In this document: positions 27,310 through 36,126 of the stretch, piece after piece
Numbering within the stretch: the first letter of the stretch is position 1
Layout: the number at the start of each line of letters is the position of its first letter
NCBI RefSeq assembly: GCF_014201135.1
Contig: NZ_JACHDR010000001.1
Span: 2,542,001-2,606,000, forward strand
Direction of reading: 5' to 3'
DNA from: Neomicrococcus aestuarii
Lineage (GTDB): Bacteria; Actinomycetota; Actinomycetes; Actinomycetales; Micrococcaceae
DNA length: 64,000 nucleotides
The notes under the pieces: model-generated
Told to the model about the DNA's origin: nothing
Databases searched by the model: none
The model's input: only the letters and a program-made list of their open reading frames with translations
Translations under genes and position numbers: made by a program

Positions 27310-28069
27310 AGCGCCACGATTCCTCGGGGGAGACGACTTTGAGCTCACGCACGTGGTAGCCATCGCAGCTCACCCGGATGATCTTGATTTCGGGGCTGCC
27401 GGAACCATTGCACGGTTGACCCAGGCCGGCGTCCACGTCGAATACTGCCTCGTTACCAACGGTGACGCGGGCGGATTCGATGAAAGCCACCGCCCGGATA
27501 TTGAGCGCATGCGCCAAGATGAGCAACGCGCGGCCGCCGCCCGAGTAGGCGTTGCCGACGTTCACTTCTTGGGCGAGCGGGACGGCTATGTGGCTCCGAC
27601 GCTTGAACTGCAGAAGAAGATCGTTGCGCTCTTGCGCCAACTGCGGCCACAAGTTGTTTTGGCCCACCATCCCGAGCGGAACTGGGGCAACATGCAGAGC
27701 CAGCACCCAGATCACCTCTCCGTGGGAGAGGCCGTGGTGCGTGCGAGCTACCCGGCGCTAGAGAATCCTTTTGCGTTCCCAGAGTTGCAGGCTCAAGGGC
27801 TTGAAGCGTATCGGTTGCGCGAACTGTGGCTGTTCGGCGGACCGGAAGAGCGGGAGAACCACTTCGTGGACATCTCCAGCGTGCTGGACAAGAAGCACGA
27901 GGCTCTCATGGCTCACTTGAGCCAGCATCCGGATCCGGCGCGCATGATGGACCACGTCAACAACAAACTAGTGAATGTTGCACGTCGCGGGGGACAGCCA
28001 GAAGGTGCGCTGAGCGAAGCTTTCCACGCGGTCACCGTCAATGGAGCATCGACCATCTCCGGCTTCTAA
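27302..28069 (+). CDS. PIG-L family (LmbE-like) deacetylase
   Basis: 255 residues. The metal and catalytic motif AAHPDDLDFGAAGTIA at about residues 20-35 and HHPERNWGNMQSQHPDH (second metal His) define PIG-L/LmbE N-acetyl hydrolases, as in MshB and Mca. A Zn-dependent deacetylase or amidase is expected; the substrate is unknown. MshB/Mca-type roles in mycothiol metabolism are possible but not shown. ATG 27302 overlaps the etfA stop, with GGAAG 5-6 nt upstream. Confidence 0.88.
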   Translation: MTEAPRFLGGDDFELTHVVAIAAHPDDLDFGAAGTIARLTQAGVHVEYCLVTNGDAGGFDESHRPDIERMRQDEQRAAAARVGVADVHFLGERDGYVAPTLELQKKIVALLRQLRPQVVLAHHPERNWGNMQSQHPDHLSVGEAVVRASYPALENPFAFPELQAQGLEAYRLRELWLFGGPEERENHFVDISSVLDKKHEALMAHLSQHPDPARMMDHVNNKLVNVARRGGQPEGALSEAFHAVTVNGASTISGF

Positions 28070-28147
28070 GTTCAGAATCTCTCTGACAACAAAGTTCTTC
28101 TGATTCCGGTGCCGGGGTATTAGAACGTAGTTCCTGAGCGGCGGACC

Positions 28148-28732
28148 TTACGGGGTTGCGATCACCACAAGGGGTTCGCCCTCAGGAACATCGAGTCCGC
28201 CGTCGGTCTCAAGGGACAGGGTGAGATCGTCGAGTCGTGCAAGATCGTGAACGCTCACCCACTTGTCCGTCTTGTCATCCTCAAGGGCGTCCAAGAGTCG
28301 AATGGAACCATCGCTCGCGGTTGCGGACCACTGGTAGTCAAAACCTTCGGGAGCCAGCGGAAGGTCAAGCGCCTGAACGGCAATTCCATCTTCGGACTCT
28401 GAGATCACAATGTTTGCGCTGCCGCCATTGGTGATGTCCTGGGCAGAGGTCTGCGCGTCGGAGGCGTCAACGATCTTCCCGGAGGAGTCCCTAGGCGTCA
28501 GCAGCGTCAGCAACACAATTCCGCCGACCACCAGAATGGCCAACATTCCGGCAACCAGCATCCACTTCTTCACCGGACGGTTCGCGGGCTCCTCGGGATG
28601 CTCGCTGAGCTCATCAACGAGGTCTAAGCCAAAGTCATCCTGAGAGTCTGCATCCGGATGGTTGACTCCATGGAGGTCGTCCAAGCTCCGTCCGTCAGAA
28701 GAACGAGGGGCGGAGGGCGAATTGAAGCTCAT
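28148..28732 (-). CDS. Single-pass membrane protein with RskA-C-like domain
   Basis: 194 residues. An acidic cytoplasmic N-terminus (about 55 residues), one transmembrane helix (WMLVAGMLAILVVGGIVLLTL), then an outer domain ending LTLSLETDGGLDVPEGEPLVVIATP, which resembles the C-terminal domain of anti-sigma-K factors. The N-terminal zinc anti-sigma domain is absent and no sigma-factor gene is adjacent, so it is probably not a complete anti-sigma factor. AAGGA precedes ATG 28732. It is convergent with the PIG-L gene. Confidence 0.65.
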   Translation of the reverse strand: MSFNSPSAPRSSDGRSLDDLHGVNHPDADSQDDFGLDLVDELSEHPEEPANRPVKKWMLVAGMLAILVVGGIVLLTLLTPRDSSGKIVDASDAQTSAQDITNGGSANIVISESEDGIAVQALDLPLAPEGFDYQWSATASDGSIRLLDALEDDKTDKWVSVHDLARLDDLTLSLETDGGLDVPEGEPLVVIATP

Positions 28733-28826
28733 GTGAAGAATCCTTGGCGAGGTTCCGGCCTTGGTACGGCGGAAACTGCGGGCTTTTGAGGTGGTCGCGG
28801 TGTTGTGCGAGGACTACGTGCCCAGA

Positions 28827-29291
28827 CTACCCGGCGTTGCTGAAGCCAACCTGTCGCCACGCTTCGTAAACCACAAGTGACGCAGAGTTTGCGAGGTTCA
28901 AGGAGCGCCGCCCCGGAAGCATCGGGATGTTCACTCGCGACGTGACGCGGGGGTGAACCAAATGTTCTTCATCCAAACCAGTGGATTCTTTGCCGAACAT
29001 CAAAATGTCATCAGCACGGTACTCAATATCCGAGTAACGCACTTCTCCGCGGGACGTGTACGCGAAGAGCCGGCCTTCACCGAGAGCCTCAAGAGCGGCC
29101 TCAAAGTTCGGGTGCACCGTCATGACGGCGAGGTCGTGATAATCCAGTCCGGCCCGGCGTAGCTTGGCGTCCTCAAAGTCGAAGCCCACCGGCTCCACGA
29201 TGTGCAGTTCAGCGCCGGTAACGGCAGCTAGACGAATGGCATTTCCGGTGTTACCGGGGATTTCTGGATTTACAAAGAGAATGCGAAACAC
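28827..29291 (-). CDS. trmL: tRNA (cytidine(34)-2'-O)-methyltransferase
   Basis: 154 residues, a minimal SPOUT methyltransferase of the TrmL type: NPEIPGNTGNAIRLAAVTG, then FGKESTGLDEEHL and the knot segment IPMLPGRRSLNLANSASLVVYEAWRQ. It methylates the wobble ribose in tRNA-Leu in known relatives. GTG 29291 is supported by a TATGAT -10 exactly 6 nt upstream. It follows the J-domain gene on the same strand with a 30-nt gap but has its own promoter. Confidence 0.93.
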   Translation of the reverse strand: MFRILFVNPEIPGNTGNAIRLAAVTGAELHIVEPVGFDFEDAKLRRAGLDYHDLAVMTVHPNFEAALEALGEGRLFAYTSRGEVRYSDIEYRADDILMFGKESTGLDEEHLVHPRVTSRVNIPMLPGRRSLNLANSASLVVYEAWRQVGFSNAG

Positions 29292-29297
29292 TCAGCC

Positions 29298-29303
29298 ATC
29301 ATA
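29298..29303 (-). promoter_or_regulatory. -10 element TATGAT, trmL (leaderless)
   Basis: TATGAT, 6 nt before GTG 29291; close to the consensus TATAAT. Confidence 0.5.
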
Positions 29304-29321
29304 GTGGCGTGGGCGTCTGGG

Positions 29322-30308
29322 TTAGTCGTGCATCGCCCGAATGAGGCGCGCATACAAGCCAACATCCACCACATTCGGCTGCGGGCCAGAGCCCAAGAAC
29401 ATTTTGAGCTCACGCATAGCGTTGGCCGAGTTGGTGACCTCCAACGGTGAAGTGAACTCGGAGTTCCCGCGCCGCACTTCATCGATCACCGGTTCAAAGG
29501 GAGACCCTCCAGGGGTCAGCACTATCGCAAAGCCCATCACATTCAGTTCCGGGAACACGGATTGCATGAGCCGGACGGAATCGATCAAGCGCGGAGGCTC
29601 GATCACTCGTCCGTCACGGCGCAAGGTCTGCCCGTCCCACTGGTACACGCCTTCGGGCAACATCATGGAGTCGATCAACGCCAGCCGGTAACCAGAGAGC
29701 ACGGCGTGATCAATGTAGCCGCGGCCGTGTGGGGTGTGCAGTCCGTTCACCAGCCGTGCGGAAGGGAACGCCTCCAGCACATTGCTCATGAGCAGACGAA
29801 TCACGCGCGCCTCACGCTCGAGCCGCGAACGCTGCGAGAACAACCCGCGTTTCCGGGGTGCGCCGTAAACCCGCTGCATGGCTTGCGCTCGCGTCAGCTC
29901 GGAATACTCGCCGTCTCGGAAAGGAGGCACAAAATCCACCGGATCCGTTGCTTTCGCTTTGCCGGAACGCGTGTCACCGTGGGCGTCCGTACGCCACATC
30001 CGAGCGTTACGGTCCGCTCCAGAATTTCCGGGGCCAGCGTCGTCGTACCCCGCGCCGGAATAGCCCGAACCGTAATTCGCAGGCTGACCAGCGGGCCGCC
30101 GCGAACCAAAGCTACGGTCATAACTCTCGCGGGCTTTCTCGTCAGAGAGCACCTCAAAAGCGCGCCGCACGACGTCGAACTGCGCCGAATCTCCACCCAA
30201 ATCGGGGTGAGTTTCGCGCACTTTGCGCCGGTAGGCACTCTTGATTTCAGCGGCGGTGGCGGTGACGGACACACCCAAGACGCGGTAGTGGCTGGGGGCC
30301 TCGCTCAC
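29322..30308 (-). CDS. J-domain protein with C-terminal NERD-like region
   Basis: 328 residues. A DnaJ J-domain spans about residues 5-65 with the HPD motif in RETHPDLGG, the Hsp70-stimulating site. A Gly/Ser/Asn-rich linker follows and contains a copy of the dispersed DNA motif (Tyr-Asp-Asp-Ala). The C-terminal ~170 residues include GRGYIDHAVLSGYRLALIDS, reminiscent of the NERD nuclease-related fold (aspartate then a hydrophobic strand), but no full catalytic set is identified. GTG 30308 has AAGGAGA 7 nt upstream. Role unknown. Confidence 0.75.
   Translation of the reverse strand: MSEAPSHYRVLGVSVTATAAEIKSAYRRKVRETHPDLGGDSAQFDVVRRAFEVLSDEKARESYDRSFGSRRPAGQPANYGSGYSGAGYDDAGPGNSGADRNARMWRTDAHGDTRSGKAKATDPVDFVPPFRDGEYSELTRAQAMQRVYGAPRKRGLFSQRSRLEREARVIRLLMSNVLEAFPSARLVNGLHTPHGRGYIDHAVLSGYRLALIDSMMLPEGVYQWDGQTLRRDGRVIEPPRLIDSVRLMQSVFPELNVMGFAIVLTPGGSPFEPVIDEVRRGNSEFTSPLEVTNSANAMRELKMFLGSGPQPNVVDVGLYARLIRAMHD
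30037..30047 (-). repeat. Dispersed motif, exact 11-mer TACGACGACGC
   Basis: Minus-strand copy with context GG(core)TGGC, shared with copies at 42749 and 45264. It lies in the linker of the J-domain protein. Confidence 0.6.
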
Positions 30309-30394
30309 TCTGGGGTCTCCTTGCTGACAGCAACTCGGGCGGCCACGTCAGGCCGCAATTGTGAACAAATCTTATCGATCCTGCGGGAGTATCG

Positions 30395-30400
30395 TACGCT
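30395..30400 (+). promoter_or_regulatory. -10 element TACGCT, lipid-kinase homologue (leaderless)
   Basis: TACGCT then 6 nt then ATG 30407; no Shine-Dalgarno. Confidence 0.45.
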
Positions 30401-30406
30401 CTGGTC

Positions 30407-31381
30407 ATGAATCAGCCTGCAGCGCAACGTAGCGCGTGGACTCTCCGCCCGGAATCTCGCATCCTGGTGGCCAGCAACCGCCCCCGACTGGCCAGCACTT
30501 TCGTGGAGCACTTGCGCCGCGAAATTCCTAGCGTTCCCGTGCTGTTGATGACTGCGCCGTCCGCTACCGAGCTTGAAGCGGCCTTCACGCAAGAGCTCGC
30601 CGATACCTCCACCCCCGTAGCTGCGCTGGTAGTGCTGGGCGGGGATGGAATGGTGCATATAGGTGCCAACGTCTTGGCAGGAACCGAAGTTCCCGCGCCC
30701 GTGCCGCTCGGGATCGTGCCCGTCGGAAGTGGAGATGACTTCGTGAGGTCGCTCGGAACCCGGCAATCACGGAGACAGCGTCGGGACATGGCGGCGGCTG
30801 CGGCCAAACTGGCGAACAGCCTGCGAACCGGCAGCCTTCGCGAGGTGGACGCCATGCAGGTCAGCGGGGCGTGGGGGAGCAGGATCGTGATGGGAATCGT
30901 GAGCGTCGGCGTGGACGCCATCGTGAATCAGCGGGCGAACGCGTTGCGGTTTCCGCCCGGGCAAGCCAAATACGTGGTGGGGTTGGCCCGCGAATTTCGC
31001 AGTTTGAAACCGCGCACCTACCGCATTGAGGCTACGGACGCTGCGGGTTCCGTGACGCAATGGAGTACGACGGCGTGGCTCGCCTCCGTAGCGAACGGCC
31101 AGTACCTCGGGGGTGGGATGCGCATTATTCCGGACGCGCTGCTCGATGACGGTCTGCTTGACTTGGGCATTATCAGGCCGCTGAACCTGCGAGAGTTTGC
31201 TACCCTTTTCCCACGAATCTTCTCCGGCAGGCACGCCAGTCGTGATGCGATGACCAATCAGCGCGTCACACAGGTCGCGTTAGAGACCCCCAACATGACG
31301 GCGTTCGGTGATGGTGAGGCACTGGGGCCAGCACCTGTCAGCGTGACGGTGATTCCTCGAGCGATCTCGCTGTTGGTTTAG
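30407..31381 (+). CDS. Diacylglycerol kinase-like lipid kinase
   Basis: 324 residues, DAGK/YegS-BmrU-like catalytic fold. Nucleotide loop VLGGDGMVHIGANVL (family GGDGT, here GGDGM) and PVGSGDDFVRSLG (family GTGND, here GSGDD) are at about residues 79-110; the C-terminal domain has NGQYLGGGMRIIPDALLDDGLLDL, a strong family signature. It is predicted to phosphorylate a lipid such as diacylglycerol at the membrane. The Thr-to-Met change in the first motif is common in distant members. Divergent from the J-domain gene. Confidence 0.88.
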   Translation: MNQPAAQRSAWTLRPESRILVASNRPRLASTFVEHLRREIPSVPVLLMTAPSATELEAAFTQELADTSTPVAALVVLGGDGMVHIGANVLAGTEVPAPVPLGIVPVGSGDDFVRSLGTRQSRRQRRDMAAAAAKLANSLRTGSLREVDAMQVSGAWGSRIVMGIVSVGVDAIVNQRANALRFPPGQAKYVVGLAREFRSLKPRTYRIEATDAAGSVTQWSTTAWLASVANGQYLGGGMRIIPDALLDDGLLDLGIIRPLNLREFATLFPRIFSGRHASRDAMTNQRVTQVALETPNMTAFGDGEALGPAPVSVTVIPRAISLLV

Positions 31382-31422
31382 CTTTGTGGTCTGGCCCTTT
31401 GTCCGGTCTGCGCCCGCAAGAA

Positions 31423-32166
31423 CTACTTGCGGTATTCGAGCACCAACTCGCCGTCCTGTTTGAGGACGTGATGAAGCTGCATGTCCCGCAGCTCGTTGGT
31501 GGCGGTGTTTCCAGCGTCTCCGCCGATGCGCTTTTCGCCCGGGCCGGCTGTCTTAGGTGCGAGCGTCACGCACAGCGAATCCACGAGGTTCGCCTGTTGA
31601 AATTCTCCTAGCACCGTAGGACCGCCCTCCGAATGAATCATGGAGTAGCCGCGTTGGAGCAAGTCCTGGACCACCAGCTGTGGCTCCACTCGGTCCTTTC
31701 CCGCAAGGACGATTTCTGCAACGTCCGACAGCTTGGCGCGTTGATCTGGCGAAGAGCTCTCCGACGTATAGATCAGAGGCACGGTAGGGGACTGCTGAAA
31801 GAATTTATCCTGGGGATCAAGATGAAGGCTGCCTGAAATTAGCGCCACCCGGAGGTACTCGGATAACCCGCGCTGGGAACGCCACGACTTGTCCTCGAGG
31901 CTGAGCACGTCGCCCTCGTAGCCTTCCGCCCGCACTGTTCCCGCGCCCATGAGCAGCACGTGTGCGAAGCGCCGTAGCAGCTGGAACATTTGCTTGTCCG
32001 CGGGCCCGCCAATATCTCCGGAGACGCCGCGATGCGTCGCCCCGCCGTCGGCCGTCATGACGAAGTTGAATCGCACAAACCCTGCGGACGAATCCGCTGG
32101 TGGCTCATAGAGCGCCAAGAGATCGTCTTCGGAAAGTACCTCACCACTACCCGTCAGGTTTCTCAT
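31423..32166 (-). CDS. RibD C-terminal-like pyrimidine reductase family protein
   Basis: 247 residues. A dihydrofolate-reductase-like fold of the RibD C-terminal type: FVRFNFVMTADGGATHRGVSGDIGG, MGAGTVRAEGY and IHSEGGPTVLGEFQQANLVDSLCVTLAP. In riboflavin synthesis such domains reduce the ribosyl-aminopyrimidine with NADPH. The deaminase domain is absent and there are no rib genes nearby, so a different substrate is possible. It is downstream of folP with a 9-nt gap but has its own -10 overlapping the folP stop codon. Confidence 0.85.
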   Translation of the reverse strand: MRNLTGSGEVLSEDDLLALYEPPADSSAGFVRFNFVMTADGGATHRGVSGDIGGPADKQMFQLLRRFAHVLLMGAGTVRAEGYEGDVLSLEDKSWRSQRGLSEYLRVALISGSLHLDPQDKFFQQSPTVPLIYTSESSSPDQRAKLSDVAEIVLAGKDRVEPQLVVQDLLQRGYSMIHSEGGPTVLGEFQQANLVDSLCVTLAPKTAGPGEKRIGGDAGNTATNELRDMQLHHVLKQDGELVLEYRK

Positions 32167-32172
32167 GCGTTC

Positions 32173-32178
32173 ATCCTA
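32173..32178 (-). promoter_or_regulatory. -10 element TAGGAT within folP stop (leaderless)
   Basis: TAGGAT, 6 nt before ATG 32166; its TAG is the stop codon of the preceding folP gene. Confidence 0.4.
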
Positions 32179-33153
32179 GAGGCGGCGTTGTGCTGCGTCA
32201 GCGGGTTGCGCTCCGTTGGTGAGCGGCGCTAAGTCCGCAGGCTGATTCACGTCACCCATATTGTGTTTGAGTTCAACGGGCTCTCGCCACCCCAGCGCTA
32301 CCTCGAGGAAGCGCATGGCCTTCTCGGACTCGGCCGCGTTATGCATGCGAACTACCCGTGCACCATTGAGCACGCTCATGGTGGCTGCCGCGATGGACGC
32401 GGATTGACGCTCAAACTTCGGGACACCAATGGCTTCACCGATGAAGTCCTTGTTGCTCACCGCAGCCAACCCCGGGAATCCCAAATTCGCGATCTCCGCG
32501 TATCGTCGCGTCAGCTCGAGAGAGTGCAGCGTGTTCTTGTTCAAGTCGTGACCGGGATCAATCAGGATCTTGTCAGCGGCAACGCCCTCGCTTAACGCCC
32601 GCTCAATGCGAACCTCAAGGAAGCTGCGGACGGATGCTACGACGTCGTCATACTGTGGCCGCGGGTACACCGTCCGGGGCGCGGCGAGGGAGTGAGTGAT
32701 CACCAAATGCGCGCCGTGGTCCGCCACCACACCCAGCAAATCAGGATCGCTCAGGCCCGTGGTGTCATTGACGACGTTCGCGCCGGCCGAGAGCGCAGCA
32801 TTTGCGACCTTGGCGTCGAAGGTGTCCGCGGAGAGGATCACGTCGCTGCGCTCGCGGACGGCCTGAATGACCTGTACCACGCGATCGGCTTCTTCTTCCC
32901 AGCTCAATGCCGGGCCGGGGGAGAAGGAAACGCCCCCAATGTCCACCCAATCCGCGCCGGAATCTGCGGCAGCCAGGGACGCCTCGACGGCTCGATCCAA
33001 CGCAAACGTCGCACCCGAATCGAAGAACGAATCCTTCGTGCGATTCACCACCGCCATCACCACAAGGCGGCGCGAAAAGTCGATGGTTCGCGACTGCTGG
33101 GTGAGATCGTTGACAAACGTGTGGACTGGCGCTCGGAAGGTGGGTTCAAACAT
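32176..33153 (-). CDS. Dihydropteroate synthase-like protein (FolP2 type)
   Basis: About 325 residues with the DHPS TIM barrel: MAVVNRTKDSFFDSG (family NxTPDSF), ADWVDIGGVSFSPG, ADTFDAKVANAALSAGANVVNDTTGL, ILIDPGHDLNKN, and VVRMHNAAE near the end. Canonical DHPS joins pterin pyrophosphate and p-aminobenzoate. Here Pro of the first motif is Lys and the last RxHD motif is RMHN, features of the FolP2 paralogue, which may lack DHPS activity. ATG 33153 has GGAGAG 10 nt upstream; ATG 33171 is an alternative. Confidence 0.85.
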   Translation of the reverse strand: MFEPTFRAPVHTFVNDLTQQSRTIDFSRRLVVMAVVNRTKDSFFDSGATFALDRAVEASLAAADSGADWVDIGGVSFSPGPALSWEEEADRVVQVIQAVRERSDVILSADTFDAKVANAALSAGANVVNDTTGLSDPDLLGVVADHGAHLVITHSLAAPRTVYPRPQYDDVVASVRSFLEVRIERALSEGVAADKILIDPGHDLNKNTLHSLELTRRYAEIANLGFPGLAAVSNKDFIGEAIGVPKFERQSASIAAATMSVLNGARVVRMHNAAESEKAMRFLEVALGWREPVELKHNMGDVNQPADLAPLTNGAQPADAAQRRL

Positions 33154-33191
33154 ATGCGGCTGACTCTCCATGAGGTGGTGGGACCTCCCGC

Positions 33192-33218
33192 AGTTTACTG
33201 TCACAGACGGCGTAAAAT
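33192..33218. promoter_or_regulatory. Divergent -10 elements, folP2-like and cysteine desulfurase genes
   Basis: TAAACT on the minus strand (33192-33197) could serve folP, and TAAAAT on the plus strand (33213-33218) ends 8 nt before ATG 33227. The two promoters would overlap within a ~75-bp gap. Confidence 0.35.
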
Positions 33219-33226
33219 GGTGAGAA

Positions 33227-34441
33227 ATGATCTCTTCTTCCTTTAATCCCCCCATTTATCTTGATCACGCCGCCACCACGTCTATGACACCCGCGGCGCT
33301 CGAGGCGATGACCCGCGAGCTTGCCACTACTGGCAATCCGTCATCGCTTCACACCTCCGGCCGGCGCGGACACCGAGTGATGGAAGAAGCACGCGAGCGC
33401 CTAGCGAAAGCCGCCGGCGCACACGCCACCGAGATCATCTTCACCTCGGGCGGAACCGAAGCGGACAACCTGGCACTCAAGGGTCTGTACTGGACTTGCC
33501 AAGCCGAGGACACACGTCGCCGTCGTATTTTGCTGACAGGGATTGAACATCACGCGGTGCTAGATACCGCCGAGTGGCTCGAAGCGCACGAGGGCGCTGT
33601 GCTCGAGGTGATTCCCGTGGATCGCGACGGCCGTCTTGACGTCGACGCCTTCGCGAAGGCCGTGGCGCACGAGCCAGAAACTATTGCCCTTGCCACGCTG
33701 ATGTGGGCCAATAATGAGGTCGGCACGGTTCAGGACATTGCCGCGGTGGCTCGAACGGCCGCCGAACACGGCGTGCCCTTGCACACGGACGCGGTGCAAG
33801 CCTTTGGTTCAGTGCCTGTGTCCTTCAAAGATTCCGGCGCAGCCACCATGGCAATCTCGGCCCACAAGATCGGCGGGCCGGTAGGCATCGGGGCGCTCTT
33901 GGTGCGCCGAGATGTCAAACTCACGCCGGTCCAACATGGCGGTGGGCACGAGCGATCTTTGCGCTCGGGAACGCTCAACGCTGCGGCGGCTACGGCCTTC
34001 GCGGTAGCGGCGGAGGAAGCGGTCGGACACTTGGAGGCCGAATACGAGCGGATCGCTTCTTTGCGGGACACGCTCATTGCAGGCATCGAAGAGCGCGTGC
34101 CGGAAGCCACGCTGAACGGCTCTCGGGATGCTGACCATCAAGGGGAGCGCTTGCCCGGAAACGTCCACTTCACCTTCCCCGGCTGCGAGGGCGATACCTT
34201 GCTCTTCTTGCTGGATTCCGTAGGCTTGCAGACATCGACGGGGTCCGCGTGCACCGCTGGGGTGGCACGCGCGAGCCACGTCCTGGTGGCGATGGGACGC
34301 AATGACGACGACGCGCGAAGCGTGCAACGCATCACGTTGGGGCATACTTCGAGCCAAGAAGACGTTGACGCTGTATTGAGCGTAATTGCCGACGTTTATC
34401 AGCGTTCCAAGGCGGCCGGTATGGCTGCGGGGCGTAAGTAG
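33227..34441 (+). CDS. Cysteine desulfurase (NifS/IscS class)
   Basis: 404 residues. A PLP enzyme that takes sulfur from cysteine: YLDHAATTSMTPAALEAM start, FTSGGTEADNLAL, PLP lysine in AISAHKIGGPVGIGAL (about K213), and the persulfide cysteine in GSACTAGVARASHVL (about C342). mnmA follows 93 bp downstream, as in many actinobacteria, so it probably supplies sulfur for tRNA 2-thiouridine; it may also serve other thio-cofactors. Confidence 0.94.
   Translation: MISSSFNPPIYLDHAATTSMTPAALEAMTRELATTGNPSSLHTSGRRGHRVMEEARERLAKAAGAHATEIIFTSGGTEADNLALKGLYWTCQAEDTRRRRILLTGIEHHAVLDTAEWLEAHEGAVLEVIPVDRDGRLDVDAFAKAVAHEPETIALATLMWANNEVGTVQDIAAVARTAAEHGVPLHTDAVQAFGSVPVSFKDSGAATMAISAHKIGGPVGIGALLVRRDVKLTPVQHGGGHERSLRSGTLNAAAATAFAVAAEEAVGHLEAEYERIASLRDTLIAGIEERVPEATLNGSRDADHQGERLPGNVHFTFPGCEGDTLLFLLDSVGLQTSTGSACTAGVARASHVLVAMGRNDDDARSVQRITLGHTSSQEDVDAVLSVIADVYQRSKAAGMAAGRK
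34315..34324 (+). repeat. Dispersed motif core ACGACGACGC (cysteine desulfurase gene)
   Basis: Core copy read as Asp-Asp-Asp-Ala in NDDDARSVQR, preceded by TG and followed by GCG. Confidence 0.4.
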
Positions 34442-34534
34442 CTACTGAGCGATACCAATAAGCATCGAGCAACCGAGAATTTCACTAATAATCCGCACGG
34501 GGTTGCATGAATCCACCGTGTCAGAGAGGTCTTC

Positions 34535-35656
34535 ATGAAGGTTTTGGCAGCAATGAGCGGCGGAGTGGACTCCGCTGTTGCAGCGGCACGCGCCGTGGAA
34601 GCGGGCCACGAGGTGGTCGGCGTTCACTTGGCGCTATCACGCATGCCCGGAACCTTGCGGACCGGCAGCCGTGGTTGTTGCACCGTTGAAGACTCCAATG
34701 ACGCGTGGCGTGCATGCGACAAGCTCGGCATCCCGTTCTACGTGTGGGACTTCTCCGAGCGATTCGCCGAGGAAGTCGTTGACGACTTCGTCTCCGAATA
34801 CGCCGCCGGACGCACCCCGAACCCCTGCATGCGATGCAACGAACGCATCAAGTTCGCGGCCCTCCTGGACCGCGCCCTCGCGCTGGGCTTCGACGCCGTA
34901 GTCACCGGTCACTACGCCAAGGTTACAGAGGATGAGGCCGGCAATAAGGAACTTCACCGCGCCGCTGACTGGGCCAAGGATCAGTCCTACGTGCTGGGTG
35001 TTCTGACGCACGAACAGCTGAAGCACGCGTTCTTCCCGCTCGCTGATACGCCGTCTAAGGCCGAGGTTCGCGCCGAAGCGGAACGCCGCGGACTCTCCGT
35101 TGCCCAGAAGCCGGACAGCCACGATATTTGCTTCATCCCTGATGGTGATACCCGTGGTTGGCTTGCCGAGCGCATCGATATGAATCCGGGCCGCATTGTG
35201 GATCATGAGGGTAATGATCTTGGTGAGCACCCTGGCTCCGAAGCGTTCACGGTGGGCCAGCGTAAGGGATTGGCGATTTCGCGTCCCGCTCCCGATGGCC
35301 GCCCGCGCTTCGTCCTTCAGGTGCGCCCGAAGGAAAACAAGGTTGTTGTTGGTCCCAAGGACTTGCTCAAGGTGGATCGCCTTGAAGGCATCAAGGTGTC
35401 TTGGGCCGGCGTTCCGATCCCCGAAGTCATTACAGGCGAGACGTTCGAGTGCACCGTTCAGGTGCGCGCACACGCTGATCCCGTAGCGGCTACCGCACAC
35501 GTCACGTCGGAGGGCACGTTGATCGCGACCCTCAACGAGGCGCTTGGCGGAGTGGCTCCGGGCCAGACGATGGTGCTCTACCAGGGAACGCGAGTGCTGG
35601 GTCAGGCAACCATTGACGCGGCGTATTCGCAAGCGTGGGATCCATCTAAGGTCTAG
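34535..35656 (+). CDS. mnmA: tRNA-specific 2-thiouridylase MnmA
   Basis: 373 residues. PP-loop [10 protein letters not shown] at about residues 8-17 binds ATP to adenylate U34; the catalytic cysteines are in [12 protein letters not shown] (about C98) and [11 protein letters not shown] (about C199). [10 protein letters not shown] is the family segment that grips the tRNA. It makes 2-thiouridine at the wobble position of tRNAs for Lys, Glu and Gln using sulfur relayed from cysteine desulfurase. AGAGAGG lies upstream of the ATG. Confidence 0.96.
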   Translation: MKVLAAMSGGVDSAVAAARAVEAGHEVVGVHLALSRMPGTLRTGSRGCCTVEDSNDAWRACDKLGIPFYVWDFSERFAEEVVDDFVSEYAAGRTPNPCMRCNERIKFAALLDRALALGFDAVVTGHYAKVTEDEAGNKELHRAADWAKDQSYVLGVLTHEQLKHAFFPLADTPSKAEVRAEAERRGLSVAQKPDSHDICFIPDGDTRGWLAERIDMNPGRIVDHEGNDLGEHPGSEAFTVGQRKGLAISRPAPDGRPRFVLQVRPKENKVVVGPKDLLKVDRLEGIKVSWAGVPIPEVITGETFECTVQVRAHADPVAATAHVTSEGTLIATLNEALGGVAPGQTMVLYQGTRVLGQATIDAAYSQAWDPSKV

Positions 35657-35702
35657 CGTTACGGGCGTGTTTCGAAAATCGAACTCGGAGCGCGCACCTC
35701 TA

Positions 35703-35708
35703 TAGACT
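35703..35708 (+). promoter_or_regulatory. -10 element TAGACT, chorismate mutase gene (leaderless)
   Basis: TAGACT then 7 nt then ATG 35716. The same hexamer is used by dinB. Confidence 0.45.
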
Positions 35709-35715
35709 GAAACGC

Positions 35716-36126
35716 ATGAGTATTGAGGACCCCACCACTGCGTCTGGAGCAGAGTACGATCCGCACGCATCGTCGCTTGTGAACACCACGGACCCAGCAG
35801 TTCTTGACGAGCTGTATGCGATTCGCGGGAGCATCGACAACTTTGATGCGACGCTCGTCTACTTGTTGGCGGAGCGGTTCAAGGCCACCCAGCGGGTGGG
35901 TTACCTCAAGGCTCGTCACCAGTTGCCGCCGAGCGATCCGCAGCGCGAAAAGGCGCAGATAGAGCGTCTTCGAAAACTGGCTATTGAGGCTCATCTTGAT
36001 CCGGTATTCGCTGAGAAGTTCTTGAATTTCATCATCAGCGAGGTTATTCACCATCACCAGGTGATCTCTGAAGAGCACGCTTCTGAAGAGGGCGTCGGTA
36101 GCCGGGAGTCGAATGCCCGAGCGTGA
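35716..36126 (+). CDS. Chorismate mutase (AroQ class)
   Basis: 136 residues, all helical. IRGSIDNFDATLVYLLAERFKATQRVGYLKA carries the AroQ pattern (Arg, Asp, Leu-Leu-x-x-Arg, Lys) that binds chorismate, and the C-terminal helix is FAEKFLNFIISEVIHHHQVI. It converts chorismate to prephenate for Phe/Tyr synthesis, forming a dimer with swapped helices. The first ~30 residues are an acidic extension. It overlaps the MetE-like gene by 14 nt. Confidence 0.9.
   Translation: MSIEDPTTASGAEYDPHASSLVNTTDPAVLDELYAIRGSIDNFDATLVYLLAERFKATQRVGYLKARHQLPPSDPQREKAQIERLRKLAIEAHLDPVFAEKFLNFIISEVIHHHQVISEEHASEEGVGSRESNARA

Noticed and set aside
34637-35770. 377-codon antisense frame over mnmA
   Set aside because: mnmA is unambiguous and the antisense frame has no family match or ribosome-binding site.
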